The notes under the pieces are model-generated. The model did not search any database and was not told the origin of the DNA. It worked only from the letters and a program-made list of their open reading frames with translations. A stretch of DNA of 64,000 nt from Saprospiraceae bacterium. GTDB taxonomy: Bacteria; Bacteroidota; Bacteroidia; Chitinophagales; Saprospiraceae. This document shows, in pieces, positions 34,432 to 43,386 of this stretch; position 1 is the stretch's first letter, and the number at the start of each line of letters is the position of its first letter. Position numbers and translations under genes: made by a program. The DNA lies in contig JAIYAV010000289.1 of assembly GCA_027488855.1 (NCBI GenBank), positions 1 through 64,000 of the forward strand, in the 5' to 3' direction.

Positions 34432-35838
34432 ATGGAACAAACAAACACCAAAACCGCTTCCCCACAAATGACCCTGAGGGAGCAATTGCCAGTATGGATT
34501 GTTGTCGGCGTAGCCTTGTTTATCAATTTTCTGGCCTACGGCTTGCATATTTTACCCGATGTGGTAGCTACCATTGCCCGTTGGGTTGGCCTGGCTGGAC
34601 TGGCTTATTTATCCTACCGCCGAGGCAGCATCACCACCTGGATATTGTTTGCGTTGATATTCGGTGCTGAAGTTGGCCATACCCTTCCTGGGGGCGCCGA
34701 ATGGTACAATGTAATGAGCAAAGTGTTCATTAAATTGATCAAAACCATTGTCGCGCCTTTGATCTTTGGTACCCTGCTGGTGGGCATTGCCGGGCATTCC
34801 GACATGAAAGCGGTAGGCCGCATGGGGCTAAAAGCCATCATTTATTTTGAAATTGTGACCACCATTGCCCTGATAATCGGGTTGGCAGCGATCAACATCA
34901 CTAAAGCAGGCGAAAACCTGCCACCCATGCCCACAACCGAAACGCTCCCGGAGGTGCGCAAACCCATGACTGGTCCGGAGATCGTTTTGCATACTTTTCC
35001 AGAGAACCTCATCAAATCGGTTGCCGAGGGCGAAATCCTGCAAATCGTTGTCTTTTGTTTGATTTTTGCTTTTGCGATGACGCAAGTTACTCCAGAACGC
35101 CGTCGTCCTTTCTTGACCTTTGCGGAGAGTTTGTCGGAGATCATGTTCAAATTCACCAACATCGTCATGTACTTTGCGCCTTTTGGCGTGGGTGGGGCAA
35201 TTGCCTACACCGTGGCCAAACTAGGCTTGGGCGTTTTTGCCAATTTGGGGCTCTTGTTGCTTACTTTATATGGTGCATTGATCGTATTTGTGCTAGGGGT
35301 ACTGCTCCCCGCTGCATTGATTTTCCGTATCCCGATTCGGCGATTTTGGAAATATGCCAGCGAACCCGTCACCATCGCTTTTGCTACAACCAGCTCGGAG
35401 GCGGCACTGCCCAAAGCCTTGGAAAATATGGAGAAAATGGGGGTTTCCCGTCGGGTTGTTTCCTTCGTTTTGCCTACGGGGCTGAGTTTTAATCTCGATG
35501 GTTCTACGTTGTATCTGTCCCTCGCCGCCATTTTTGTGGCACAGGCGGGTAAAATTGAAATGCCCATCGGAGCTCAAATCACGATGTTGCTCACGCTCAT
35601 GCTGACTACCAAGGGGATTGCTGGGGTGTCGCGTGCATCTTTGGTGATTCTTACCGGAACTGCTGCTTCATTTGGTTTGCCAGATTGGCCCATTGCCGCC
35701 ATCCTGGGTATCGATGCATTGATGGACATGGGGCGCACTGCTACCAACACACTGGGCAACTGCTTGGCTACGGCCATTGTGGGCCAGTGGGAAGGAGAGA
35801 CGAATTTTGTAGATGAAGAAATAGTTGCGAAGGTTTAG
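34432..35838 (+). CDS. Dicarboxylate/amino acid:cation symporter (DAACS, GltP-like)
   Basis: 468 residues of the glutamate-transporter fold: two extra hydrophobic segments at the N-terminus, then MSKVFIKLIKTIVAPLIFGT, the Ser-rich loop TTSSEAALPKALENME, PTGLSFNLDGSTLYLSLAAIF (NxDGS-type motif) and DMGRTATNTLGNCLATAIV (the substrate-binding Asp and Arg region). It imports glutamate, aspartate or C4-dicarboxylates with Na+ or H+. The gene stands alone; repeat element C follows 2 bp after the stop. Confidence 0.94.
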   Translation: MEQTNTKTASPQMTLREQLPVWIVVGVALFINFLAYGLHILPDVVATIARWVGLAGLAYLSYRRGSITTWILFALIFGAEVGHTLPGGAEWYNVMSKVFIKLIKTIVAPLIFGTLLVGIAGHSDMKAVGRMGLKAIIYFEIVTTIALIIGLAAINITKAGENLPPMPTTETLPEVRKPMTGPEIVLHTFPENLIKSVAEGEILQIVVFCLIFAFAMTQVTPERRRPFLTFAESLSEIMFKFTNIVMYFAPFGVGGAIAYTVAKLGLGVFANLGLLLLTLYGALIVFVLGVLLPAALIFRIPIRRFWKYASEPVTIAFATTSSEAALPKALENMEKMGVSRRVVSFVLPTGLSFNLDGSTLYLSLAAIFVAQAGKIEMPIGAQITMLLTLMLTTKGIAGVSRASLVILTGTAASFGLPDWPIAAILGIDALMDMGRTATNTLGNCLATAIVGQWEGETNFVDEEIVAKV

Positions 35839-35840
35839 GG

Positions 35841-36134
35841 AGGTTGAGTAACATGAGTCATACCGAATTTTTGAAAAGTCAAAATCGGGAATACACCTAA
35901 TCGCGGAGCGATTGAATTTAGAATAGCCCCGGTCGTCCGGGGTAAATAATTTGGTCAAATTGGCGGCAACCACGGCAGTGGTTGAACTCAATTGAGCAAA
36001 AAGTTCAACCGCATCCGCGGTTGCGGAACCTTTTGCTACCAAAATTACCCCGGACGACCGGGGCTATTCTAAATTCAACCGCATCCGCGGTTTGTTATCC
36101 CAAAAAAATCGGGATGACTCATGTTACTCAACCT
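35841..36134. repeat. Hairpin element C (ATGAGTCAT ends, 32-bp perfect inner arms)
   Basis: Outer arms 35841-35861 and 36114-36134 are perfect complements over 21 bp and contain ATGAGTCAT. A second pair, 35914-35945 and 36045-36076, is perfect over 32 bp (GAATTTAGAATAGCCCCGG and onward). The centre holds further CGCATCCGCGG and AACCACGGCAGTGGTT palindromes. It fills the gap between the symporter and the LytTR regulator gene, and the false start of the track ORF at 36092 lies inside it. The ends match elements A and B. Confidence 0.9.
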
Positions 36135-36163
36135 TCCTCAACCTCCATAAACCATATGTACCA

Positions 36164-36934
36164 ATGAAAATCCTGATCGTAGAAGACGAGCCCAAGACCG
36201 CCCAGGACTTGAGCGAAACCCTCCAGGAAATCGATTCTTCCATTACCATTCTGGGCATTACCGACTCGATTGAAGGTACGCTCAATTTTTTGGCTTACCC
36301 GCCTGCACCAGATCTCATCTTTTTAGACATCCAGTTGGCCGATGGCCTGAGTTTTGATATTTTTAAGGAGACAACTATACTTTGTCCGGTGGTGTTTTGC
36401 ACTGCTTATGACGAATACGCGCTTCAGGCCTTTCAAACCAATGGGGTAGCCTATGTACTCAAACCTTTCAGTACCGCAGATGTCCGTTTGGCCCTGGACA
36501 AAGTAAAATCACTGGCGAGTTTTTATCGTTCGGAGGCTCCGGATTTGCGCGCCTTTGCCGAAGCAATGGATACTTTGCACAGCAGCGGGGGGCTCAAAAG
36601 TAATTTTTTGGTATCCTTTAGAGGCAGCTTCATCCCCATTCCCACCAAAGAAATCGCCTTGTTTTACATTTTGGGTGAAGATGTTTGTCTGCAAACCTTC
36701 AAAGGCAATACTTACCTGGTACCACATTCACTCGAAGAAATTGAACGTATGGTCGGCCACCAACAATTCTACCGAGCCAATCGCCAGCACCTCATTAATT
36801 TTGAACTGATTGAATCTATTGAGCAGGATTTTGCCCGCAAGTTGAAAATCAAACCCAAAGTCAAATGCCACGATCAAATCACAGTGAGCAAGGCAAAGGC
36901 CAGTGAGTTTTTGCAATGGATGAATACGAGGTGA
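36164..36934 (+). CDS. LytTR-family response regulator
   Basis: 256 residues: receiver domain (ILIVEDEPKT, phospho-acceptor Asp in DLIFLDIQLADG, FCTAYDEYA, Lys in VLKPFS) and a C-terminal LytTR DNA-binding domain (SFRGSFIPIPTKEIALFYIL ... FYRANRQHLINFELIES). The track start at 36092 falls in the repeat element, so ATG 36164 is used. The cognate kinase is probably the convergent gene at 37008-38021. The nearest large operon is the complex-I-like one, divergent from the kinase. Confidence 0.94.
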   Translation: MKILIVEDEPKTAQDLSETLQEIDSSITILGITDSIEGTLNFLAYPPAPDLIFLDIQLADGLSFDIFKETTILCPVVFCTAYDEYALQAFQTNGVAYVLKPFSTADVRLALDKVKSLASFYRSEAPDLRAFAEAMDTLHSSGGLKSNFLVSFRGSFIPIPTKEIALFYILGEDVCLQTFKGNTYLVPHSLEEIERMVGHQQFYRANRQHLINFELIESIEQDFARKLKIKPKVKCHDQITVSKAKASEFLQWMNTR

Positions 36935-37020
36935 AAATGAAAAATGAAAAACTAAAAATGAAAACCACTAACATGTGTTTCATTTTTCATTTTTCATTTT
37001 TCATTTTTCATTTTTCATTT
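36931..37020. repeat. Inverted repeat of GAAAAATGAAAAATG units between convergent genes
   Basis: Plus-strand TGAAAATGAAAAATG units (36932-36965) face a complementary TTTTTCATTTTTCATT series (36979-37020) around a short loop. It spans the stop codons of both convergent genes and provides the last codons and TGA of the kinase. Same unit as 10661-10786. It could serve as a bidirectional terminator, since each strand ends in a T-rich arm. Confidence 0.85.
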
Positions 37021-38021
37021 AAAATCGGTAGCCACACTTCAAAGTATTTTTCTCCCTTCAAAACTTTCACTTCACGATTTCCAAGGAGTTGGTAGCGTTG
37101 TCGGATGTTCTCCAGGCCAAGGCCAGTATGGTGCTCAACCGTACGTTTGGGTTGGAGGTTGTTGCGGATGATGATATTGGCATCGTCATTATAGATTTCA
37201 ACCAGCAGCGCTTTCCCTACCCCAATCATGTTGTGTTTTATCGCATTTTCAATGAGGAGTTGGAAGGTATTGGGAGGGGTGTAACTCTCATACACTTCTG
37301 GCGACAGAGATACTTCCAGTTTAAAATTGTCTTCAAAGCGGGCGTGAATCAAACTGGCGTAGGAGCGGGCAATCGACAGATCTTCACGCAAGGACACTTT
37401 TTCCTTCTGGTTGTTTTGCAGCAAATAGCGGTACACATCGGCCAACTGAACAATGAAGTCCTGGGCAGTGGGGTTACTGCCCTTTACCAGCGTTTTTAAG
37501 GTATTGAGTGCATTGAATAAAAAATGCGGATTGACTTGTTGGCGCAACAGATCCATTTGCGCCTTGGCACTCATTTCCATCAGTTGCGCATTTTTTACTT
37601 GTACTTGCTGGATTTGGTATACTGAGCGCACCGCGTAAAAGAGGATTTGTAAAATGATGTTGATGAGGATGCCCCGGAAAATGAAAAAGACCAGTGGTGC
37701 CTTTTCTTCTTTGATCGTCTCATGAACGATTATTTCGACGACTAAAACCAAAGAGACGCCTACAAAAAGGCTAATGGCACTTTGGACAAATAGCCTTAGT
37801 GCTTCAGATTTGAAAGAGTTGCGGAATTGCTCTTCGCGTCGATCCAGCGCAAAGTTGAATTGCCAGATCAAAATCGAATAAGTACAAAGCACCAAAAAGT
37901 CGATGGATGCTTGCAGTACGTCCTTGTATTCTCCATCAACCGCCCGGTTCAACATGAAGAAAAAGGTAATGGCCAGGGTAGCCCAAATGGCAATTTTTCG
38001 AAAGTAGCGTTGAAAAACCAA
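37008..38021 (-). CDS. LytS-type sensor histidine kinase
   Basis: 337 residues: four membrane segments in the first 150, a short coiled linker, then H-box QQVNPHFLFNALNTLKTL and HATPase motifs QLLIENAIKHNMIGVG (N-box) and TGLGLENIRQRYQLLG. No periplasmic sensor domain. It probably phosphorylates the convergent LytTR regulator at 36164. A minus-strand TATTTTTG box lies at 38048-38055, 27 bp upstream. It is divergent from the complex-I-like operon. Confidence 0.93.
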   Translation of the reverse strand: MVFQRYFRKIAIWATLAITFFFMLNRAVDGEYKDVLQASIDFLVLCTYSILIWQFNFALDRREEQFRNSFKSEALRLFVQSAISLFVGVSLVLVVEIIVHETIKEEKAPLVFFIFRGILINIILQILFYAVRSVYQIQQVQVKNAQLMEMSAKAQMDLLRQQVNPHFLFNALNTLKTLVKGSNPTAQDFIVQLADVYRYLLQNNQKEKVSLREDLSIARSYASLIHARFEDNFKLEVSLSPEVYESYTPPNTFQLLIENAIKHNMIGVGKALLVEIYNDDANIIIRNNLQPKRTVEHHTGLGLENIRQRYQLLGNREVKVLKGEKYFEVWLPILNEK

Positions 38022-38189
38022 TTCCCGATTTTTTTCTCAAAAGTAATCAAAAATAGCAGATGCAAGTCTTCCCTCTTGGGGTCAGTTGCCGCAAAACGGG
38101 CCGAAGCTCCCCCCAAGCGGGCAAAGTCGCCGCTGAAATGCCAGCCACATTCAAGAGATTTGCCTTGCTGATTGAGTAAAAAACCAAGC

Positions 38190-40169
38190 ATGACAAATCA
38201 ATCCATTTTACTAGGTTCCATGTTGCTGTCTCCACTGCTATTTCTGCTGCGGGGGCAACCGCGTTACTGGGCTGCCATACTGCTGCACCTGACGGTGATC
38301 GTAGCAAGTTCCAGCGCGGCCATAAGCGTATTTCAGGGGCAAGCCTGGGGGGTCGATACAGGTATTTACCTGCTGGGTGTACCCATTCGATTGGAATTGG
38401 ATGCGCTGAGTGCCTTTTTTGTAATGGTCATCAACCTCACCATGTTGACAGGTGCCTGGTATTCCGGGGGCTACCTCAAACCTTACGAATCCAGCAAAAG
38501 TGCCATTGAGTTGTCTTTTCACCGCTTTACTTATCTCTGGTTGCACCTGGCGATGATTGTGGTCGTTATGGTGCCGCAGGGAACGCCATTTTTATTTGCC
38601 TGGGAACTCATGACTTTGACTGCCTTTATCCTGGTCGCTTTTGAATGGGAAAAACCCGAATCGGTACATGCGGCGCTCAATTACCTGGTACAAATGCACG
38701 TTGGCTTTGTCTTTATCCTGATCGGCTTGTTTTTGATCCAATACCAGGGCGGGGGCAGTTTTAGTTTCAGCGGATTGGCAAAGACACAAATGCCAGTGCA
38801 GGCTTTTTTACTGCTTTTGGTTGGTTTTGCTTTTAAAGCCGGGTTTATGCCTTTCCACACCTGGTTGCCACACGCCCACCCTGCGGCACCTTCCCATGTA
38901 TCAGGGGTGATGTCGGGCGTCATCATCAAAATGGGGATTTACGGCATTTTGCGCTGTGTGATCTATTTGCCCAAGGAACATTGGATGACCATGGGTGCAA
39001 CCATTCTGATTGTATCGATCATCTCTGGCGTGATGGGTGTGATTTATGCGATCATGCAACACGACGTAAAAAAACTTCTGGCCTACCATAGTATTGAAAA
39101 CATTGGCATCATCGGCATCGGCATTGGGCTGGGCATGATGGGGTATGCACTGGGGCATCCGGTATTGGCAACTTTGGCTTTTGCCGGGGGCATTTTGCAC
39201 ATCCTGAACCATTCCTTGTTCAAATCACTGCTGTTTTACTCCGCAGGTTCGGTGTATCAACAAACCCATACCCGCTATGTGGAAAAACTGGGCGGTTTGA
39301 TCAAAAAAATGCCGTATACCGCATTCTTATTCTTGCTAGGCGCCCTGGCCATTTGTGGTTTGCCTCCTTTTAATGGTTTTATCTCCGAGTTTTTGATCTA
39401 CTACGGGGCTTTTAGCCACATTGGTGCAGGCGACATGAACGAGGCCTTGATCCTGCTGACTTGTATCCTGAGTTTGGCCTTGATTGGGGGCTTGGCTATT
39501 TTTTGCTTCACCAAGGTATTCAGTATCGTATTTCTGGGCTCAAGTCGCAGCTCTGCAACAACGGGAGCCCAGGAAGTAAGCCTGAGCATGTTGTTGCCAC
39601 AAGGTTTGATTGGTTTGGTCATTTTGGCGATTGGTTTGGTGCCTGGTTTCTTTGTACACTACATTGAGCAGGTGGCAGGGCTTTATCTTCCAGATGCCAG
39701 TTTGCCACATGCTTATTTGGATACGCTGCGCTATGTAGGCATTGCTTCGGGGATTTTCATCCTTCTGCTGGTTGTCCTGATTTTGTTGCGGAGCATCCAA
39801 CAGCGGCGGGTAGAAGTGGCTTATGGCCCAACCTGGGGTTGTGGTTACACGGGGGCTGATCCTGCATTACACCAATATACGGCTACCTCTTATGCCGATA
39901 ATTTTGTCCAATTGGCGGAACCTATTTTGGGCGTAGAAACCCACTATACCCCTTTTGCTGAAACGGAAATTTTCCCTCATACCCACCATTTTGAACGGCA
40001 TCAGCACGATCCAATGGAGGCCAATTTGGTGGAAAAACCGGGCAATGCCCTCTTGTACTACCTGCAAAAATCCGCTGTATTTCAATCCGGCAAATTGCAA
40101 CACTACCTCTGGTACGGATTGCTCTTTCTGATGGTGGTAGGCGCGATGTCTTACCTCAAGATACTTTAA
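38190..40169 (+). CDS. HyfB/NuoL-like proton-conducting membrane subunit
   Basis: First gene of a six-gene complex-I/hydrogenase-4-like operon. About 659 residues with 14 or more membrane segments; the antiporter core has LFAWELMTLTAFILVAFEWE (channel Glu), GFAFKAGFMPFHTWLPHAHPAAPSHVSGVMSG and VKKLLAYHSIENIGI (channel Lys and His). The C-terminal tail with CGYTGADPALHQYTATSYA is typical of HyfB. The track start is a TTG at 38172; ATG 38190 is preferred. It likely translocates H+ or Na+. Confidence 0.92.
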   Translation: MTNQSILLGSMLLSPLLFLLRGQPRYWAAILLHLTVIVASSSAAISVFQGQAWGVDTGIYLLGVPIRLELDALSAFFVMVINLTMLTGAWYSGGYLKPYESSKSAIELSFHRFTYLWLHLAMIVVVMVPQGTPFLFAWELMTLTAFILVAFEWEKPESVHAALNYLVQMHVGFVFILIGLFLIQYQGGGSFSFSGLAKTQMPVQAFLLLLVGFAFKAGFMPFHTWLPHAHPAAPSHVSGVMSGVIIKMGIYGILRCVIYLPKEHWMTMGATILIVSIISGVMGVIYAIMQHDVKKLLAYHSIENIGIIGIGIGLGMMGYALGHPVLATLAFAGGILHILNHSLFKSLLFYSAGSVYQQTHTRYVEKLGGLIKKMPYTAFLFLLGALAICGLPPFNGFISEFLIYYGAFSHIGAGDMNEALILLTCILSLALIGGLAIFCFTKVFSIVFLGSSRSSATTGAQEVSLSMLLPQGLIGLVILAIGLVPGFFVHYIEQVAGLYLPDASLPHAYLDTLRYVGIASGIFILLLVVLILLRSIQQRRVEVAYGPTWGCGYTGADPALHQYTATSYADNFVQLAEPILGVETHYTPFAETEIFPHTHHFERHQHDPMEANLVEKPGNALLYYLQKSAVFQSGKLQHYLWYGLLFLMVVGAMSYLKIL

Positions 40170-40197
40170 CCCTTTTGATGACCCAAAAGAAAGAAAA

Positions 40198-41109
40198 ATG
40201 TCAATTCTACTCTACTTACTTTATACCTGCTGCGCCCTATTGATTCCGGGGGTAATTGCCATCACCAAGGCCAAGCTTAGTGGTCGCAAAGGGCCTGGAT
40301 TGTGGCAGCCGATCTACGATATTTTGCGCCTTTTGAGCAAGGGTAGCGTATACAGTACAACTACTAGTTATTTGTTTCAATATGCTCCCCTGGTGAATTT
40401 TGCAGCGACTTTATTGGCCTTGGCCTTTATCCCGCTGGGAGACATTCCTGGCCTAATGCATTTTCAGGGCGACTTCGTCTTTTTTGCCTACCTACTGGGT
40501 TTAGGTAAGTTTTTGTTGATCCTGAATGCCATGGATACAGGCAGTGGTTTTGAAGGCATGGGTGCCAATCGTGAAGCGCTGTATTCTATGTTGGTTGAAC
40601 CAGCCTTTTTTATCGTCATGGGCTCAATGGCTTTGCTGAGTGGACACAATTCTTTTGTCGACATTTTTAGTCAATTTCAGGATACCAGTCAATACGCCAT
40701 TTTATTGGGTTTTCTGGGCGCCTACATCCTGGGACAAATTGCCATGGTGGAAAACAGTCGCCTCCCAGTGGACGATCCACGGACGCACCTGGAGTTGACG
40801 ATGGTTCACGAAGTAATGGTACTCGACAATAGTGGTTTTGATTTTGGAATCATCATGATCACCAATAGCCTCAAGTTTGGCATTTATGCTGGACTACTGG
40901 CCAATTTGATGGTGCCAATATGGTTGCCACTGGGTTTTCGGCTGGGTTTTGCCCTTTTGATTTCCTTGTTGTTTGGGGTGATGGTGGGCTTATTGGAGTC
41001 CTTTCGGGCACGCAACAAAATGGCGCGTAACCCCCAATTCATCCTCACGCTGTCGGCGGTTTCCTTGCTGTTCTTTTTTACCGTAATGATCATCGCCAAC
41101 CGGATTTAA
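40198..41109 (+). CDS. HyfC/NuoH-like membrane subunit
   Basis: 303 residues, about eight membrane segments. It is the NuoH/HyfC homologue that joins the membrane arm to the peripheral arm: ALLIPGVIAITKAKLSGRKG (the KAK/GRKGP loop), EGMGANREALYSMLVEPAFF and VENSRLPVDDPRTHLELTMVHEVMVLDNSG contain the conserved acidic loop residues. It follows the HyfB-like gene by 28 bp and precedes HyfE by 23 bp. Confidence 0.92.
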   Translation: MSILLYLLYTCCALLIPGVIAITKAKLSGRKGPGLWQPIYDILRLLSKGSVYSTTTSYLFQYAPLVNFAATLLALAFIPLGDIPGLMHFQGDFVFFAYLLGLGKFLLILNAMDTGSGFEGMGANREALYSMLVEPAFFIVMGSMALLSGHNSFVDIFSQFQDTSQYAILLGFLGAYILGQIAMVENSRLPVDDPRTHLELTMVHEVMVLDNSGFDFGIIMITNSLKFGIYAGLLANLMVPIWLPLGFRLGFALLISLLFGVMVGLLESFRARNKMARNPQFILTLSAVSLLFFFTVMIIANRI

Positions 41110-41132
41110 TCACCCTAAATAAACACAGACCT

Positions 41133-41762
41133 ATGCTTTTGCTACTGGCTTTTGGACTCACTTTGGTTTATATGGGGATTGCCGACCGGGTACGGCGGCT
41201 AATCGACATGTTGATTTTGCAGGGTGTATTGTTGTTTGGGATGGCCATTGTGCAGTTGCACCATATTGAAGTACTCAATTTGGTCTTCATTCTGCTGGAA
41301 ACCCTGGTGGTAAAAGCGGTGGTATTGCCACTTTTTTTGCTGCGGGTAAAAAAGAAAAACGAAATATCCCGGGTCAGCACCACTGCGGTATCGGGCTTTA
41401 GTAAAGGGTTGTGGATGGCAGTCATCATTGCTTTCAGCTTTACCGCCGGGCATTTGTTGCACGAGTCTTCGGATGCCATTCAGGCCAAGTATTTTTCGGT
41501 AGGCATTGCAGCCATTCTTACAGGCATCATGCTGATTGTCAAACACGACAAGGTGTTGACTCACTTGATGGGTTACCTGGTGCTGGAAAATGGAATATTC
41601 TTACTTACGCTGGCGGTGGGCGGCGAAATGCCAATCATTGTCAACGGGGCAATTTTGCTGGATATCGTACTGGCGGTGTTGGTGCTAGGTTTGATCATCA
41701 ACCGCTTGAGTACCAATTTTGGTGGTACAGCCTTGAGCCATCTTTCTGAATTGAAGGATTGA
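41133..41762 (+). CDS. HyfE-like membrane subunit
   Basis: 209 residues with about six membrane segments; the second half (MGYLVLENGIFLLTLAVG, VLVLGLIINRL) resembles NuoK/MrpC with a membrane Glu in LVLENG. HyfE proteins are the NuoK-like small subunits of hydrogenase-4-type complexes. After it the operon has an unusual 182-bp gap with three hairpins before the HyfF gene. Confidence 0.88.
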   Translation: MLLLLAFGLTLVYMGIADRVRRLIDMLILQGVLLFGMAIVQLHHIEVLNLVFILLETLVVKAVVLPLFLLRVKKKNEISRVSTTAVSGFSKGLWMAVIIAFSFTAGHLLHESSDAIQAKYFSVGIAAILTGIMLIVKHDKVLTHLMGYLVLENGIFLLTLAVGGEMPIIVNGAILLDIVLAVLVLGLIINRLSTNFGGTALSHLSELKD

Positions 41763-41871
41763 TTGAGTGGAGGGAATTTCATTCTGTCGACTCAATCAAG
41801 AGCTTAATTGGGGTTTTCGGGCGTTGGAGAGAAGCGCCCGAACTATGGGTTGGGGGAACTCGATTCCCCCA
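41761..41871 (+). repeat. Three successive hairpins inside the complex-I-like operon
   Basis: GATTGAGT/ACTCAATC (41761-41797), CGGGCG/CGCCCG (41818-41840) and TGGGGGAA/TTCCCCCA (41851-41871, loop CTCGA), followed by a direct repeat AAGAACAAGCAT at 41881 and 41902. They may set mRNA stability or partial termination between the HyfE and HyfF genes. None has a clear T-tract. Confidence 0.65.
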
Positions 41872-41944
41872 CCTTTTAAAAAGAACAAGCATGTTTATTT
41901 TTAAGAACAAGCATATTTAACCACGAGTCAAAAACGGCCATGTT

Positions 41945-43375
41945 ATGATTGCACTGTATTTATTCATCGCTTTGTGCTGTAGTGCCCTGGCTTTTGGGGT
42001 AAAACAACGCTGGGCAAGCGTACTGGCTGTATTGGCTTTTTTGAGCACTCAGTTGGGGCTCAATTATTACGCCTGGGAGCATCTCAACCAGAACGATTCT
42101 ATCTATTTTAGTTTCGATGCATTGGGTTTTATTTTTACTTCGGTATTGAGTATCATTAGTTTGCCCGTTTTTTACAACAGCTATCGCATGCTGGAGCACC
42201 AAACGGGGGAATGGCCAGACAAAAGAAAGGCCAGTCTTTACACCGCTGCCCTGATTGTACTCGTTGCCGTATTGACTTCCGTTTATTTTGCCGATAACTA
42301 TGGCATTTTGTGGGTGCTGATAGAAGTTTCAACCATTGCGCTGGCGGCACTGATCTATTTCTACCGCACCAAACTGGCCTTGGAGGCTACCTGGAAATAC
42401 ATTTTCCTCAGTTCTATAGGGATTTCACTGGTCTTGATCAGCCTTTTGTTTTTAAATGTAGCCATGCACCGCGACTCGGGTGCAAGTTTGCACATCAGCG
42501 CAGTGCTGCAAAATGCCAAAAACCTGGATCCCCTTTGGTTGAAAGTAGCTTTTGCCTTGATGGTAACCGGGTTGAGCACCAAGATGGGGGTTTTTCCCTT
42601 TCATACGGTGGGTATCGATGCCACGATGGTGGCCCCCCATCCGGTCAATGTACTCATGTCGACTGCCCTCAAAAATGCAGGTTTCGTTGCCGTATTTCGC
42701 CTGTATCAGGCAGTCATGCAAACATCGATTGCCGATTGGGCCAGTCATGTATTGTTGCTGGTCGGATTAATTTCTATTGCCCTCGCTGCGACCCAAACTC
42801 AACGTACCCAAAACCTCAATCGGATGTTGGGCTACTCGGGCTTGGAGCACGTAGGATTGGCCTTGGTGGCACTCTCTTTAGGGCCTATCGGGTTTTATGC
42901 GGCGGTTTTCCACCTCGTGTTGCACTCCTTCGCTAAGGCGGGCCTTTTCCTACAAATGGGGCAAGTCAACCAGATTTACGATCACCACTTTCCTGAAAAA
43001 AATGCGGCCTATTTCCATAGCAACCCCATTGGGTCTTTGGTAGTCTTGTTGGGGTATATCGGGATAATGGCACTGCCACCTTCCGGTTTGTTCAGTACAG
43101 AGTTGATGATTTTTTCTCAACTCGCTGCGCAAAAACAGTGGTGGGTACTGGTTTTAGTCCTCTTCTTGATGACCATTGTGCTCTTGACGCTGGGGCGACA
43201 GGTGATGAACATGCTCTACGGGATCAAAGCCCAAATCAAAACGGATGTGGCAGTGGTCAAGGTAGACGCACTGGAAATAATTGCCCAAGTCACCATACTG
43301 GGATTGATGATTTATATCGGATTCAATCCTCCGATTTTTTTGGTTGACCTTTTGAATCAAGCTTGCGTACGCTAA
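41945..43375 (+). CDS. HyfF/NuoN-like proton-conducting membrane subunit
   Basis: 476 residues, about 13-14 membrane segments: YGILWVLIEVSTIALAALIYF (channel Glu), MVTGLSTKMGVFPFHTVGIDATMVAPHPVNVLMS (channel Lys) and LNRMLGYSGLEHVGLALVA. A second antiporter-type subunit alongside the HyfB-like one, so the complex could translocate two or more ions per cycle. The next gene begins 12 bp after its stop. ATG 41945 follows the hairpin gap. Confidence 0.92.
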   Translation: MIALYLFIALCCSALAFGVKQRWASVLAVLAFLSTQLGLNYYAWEHLNQNDSIYFSFDALGFIFTSVLSIISLPVFYNSYRMLEHQTGEWPDKRKASLYTAALIVLVAVLTSVYFADNYGILWVLIEVSTIALAALIYFYRTKLALEATWKYIFLSSIGISLVLISLLFLNVAMHRDSGASLHISAVLQNAKNLDPLWLKVAFALMVTGLSTKMGVFPFHTVGIDATMVAPHPVNVLMSTALKNAGFVAVFRLYQAVMQTSIADWASHVLLLVGLISIALAATQTQRTQNLNRMLGYSGLEHVGLALVALSLGPIGFYAAVFHLVLHSFAKAGLFLQMGQVNQIYDHHFPEKNAAYFHSNPIGSLVVLLGYIGIMALPPSGLFSTELMIFSQLAAQKQWWVLVLVLFLMTIVLLTLGRQVMNMLYGIKAQIKTDVAVVKVDALEIIAQVTILGLMIYIGFNPPIFLVDLLNQACVR

Positions 43376-43386
43376 ACATCGGATCT

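Noticed and set aside
34300-34548. 82-aa minus-strand ORF
   Set aside because: Overlaps the start of the symporter gene; no recognisable features or start signals.
43363-43386. TTG start of the HyfG-like gene in the ORF track
   Set aside because: ATG 43387 avoids the overlap with the HyfF-like gene and fits the usual N-terminus.
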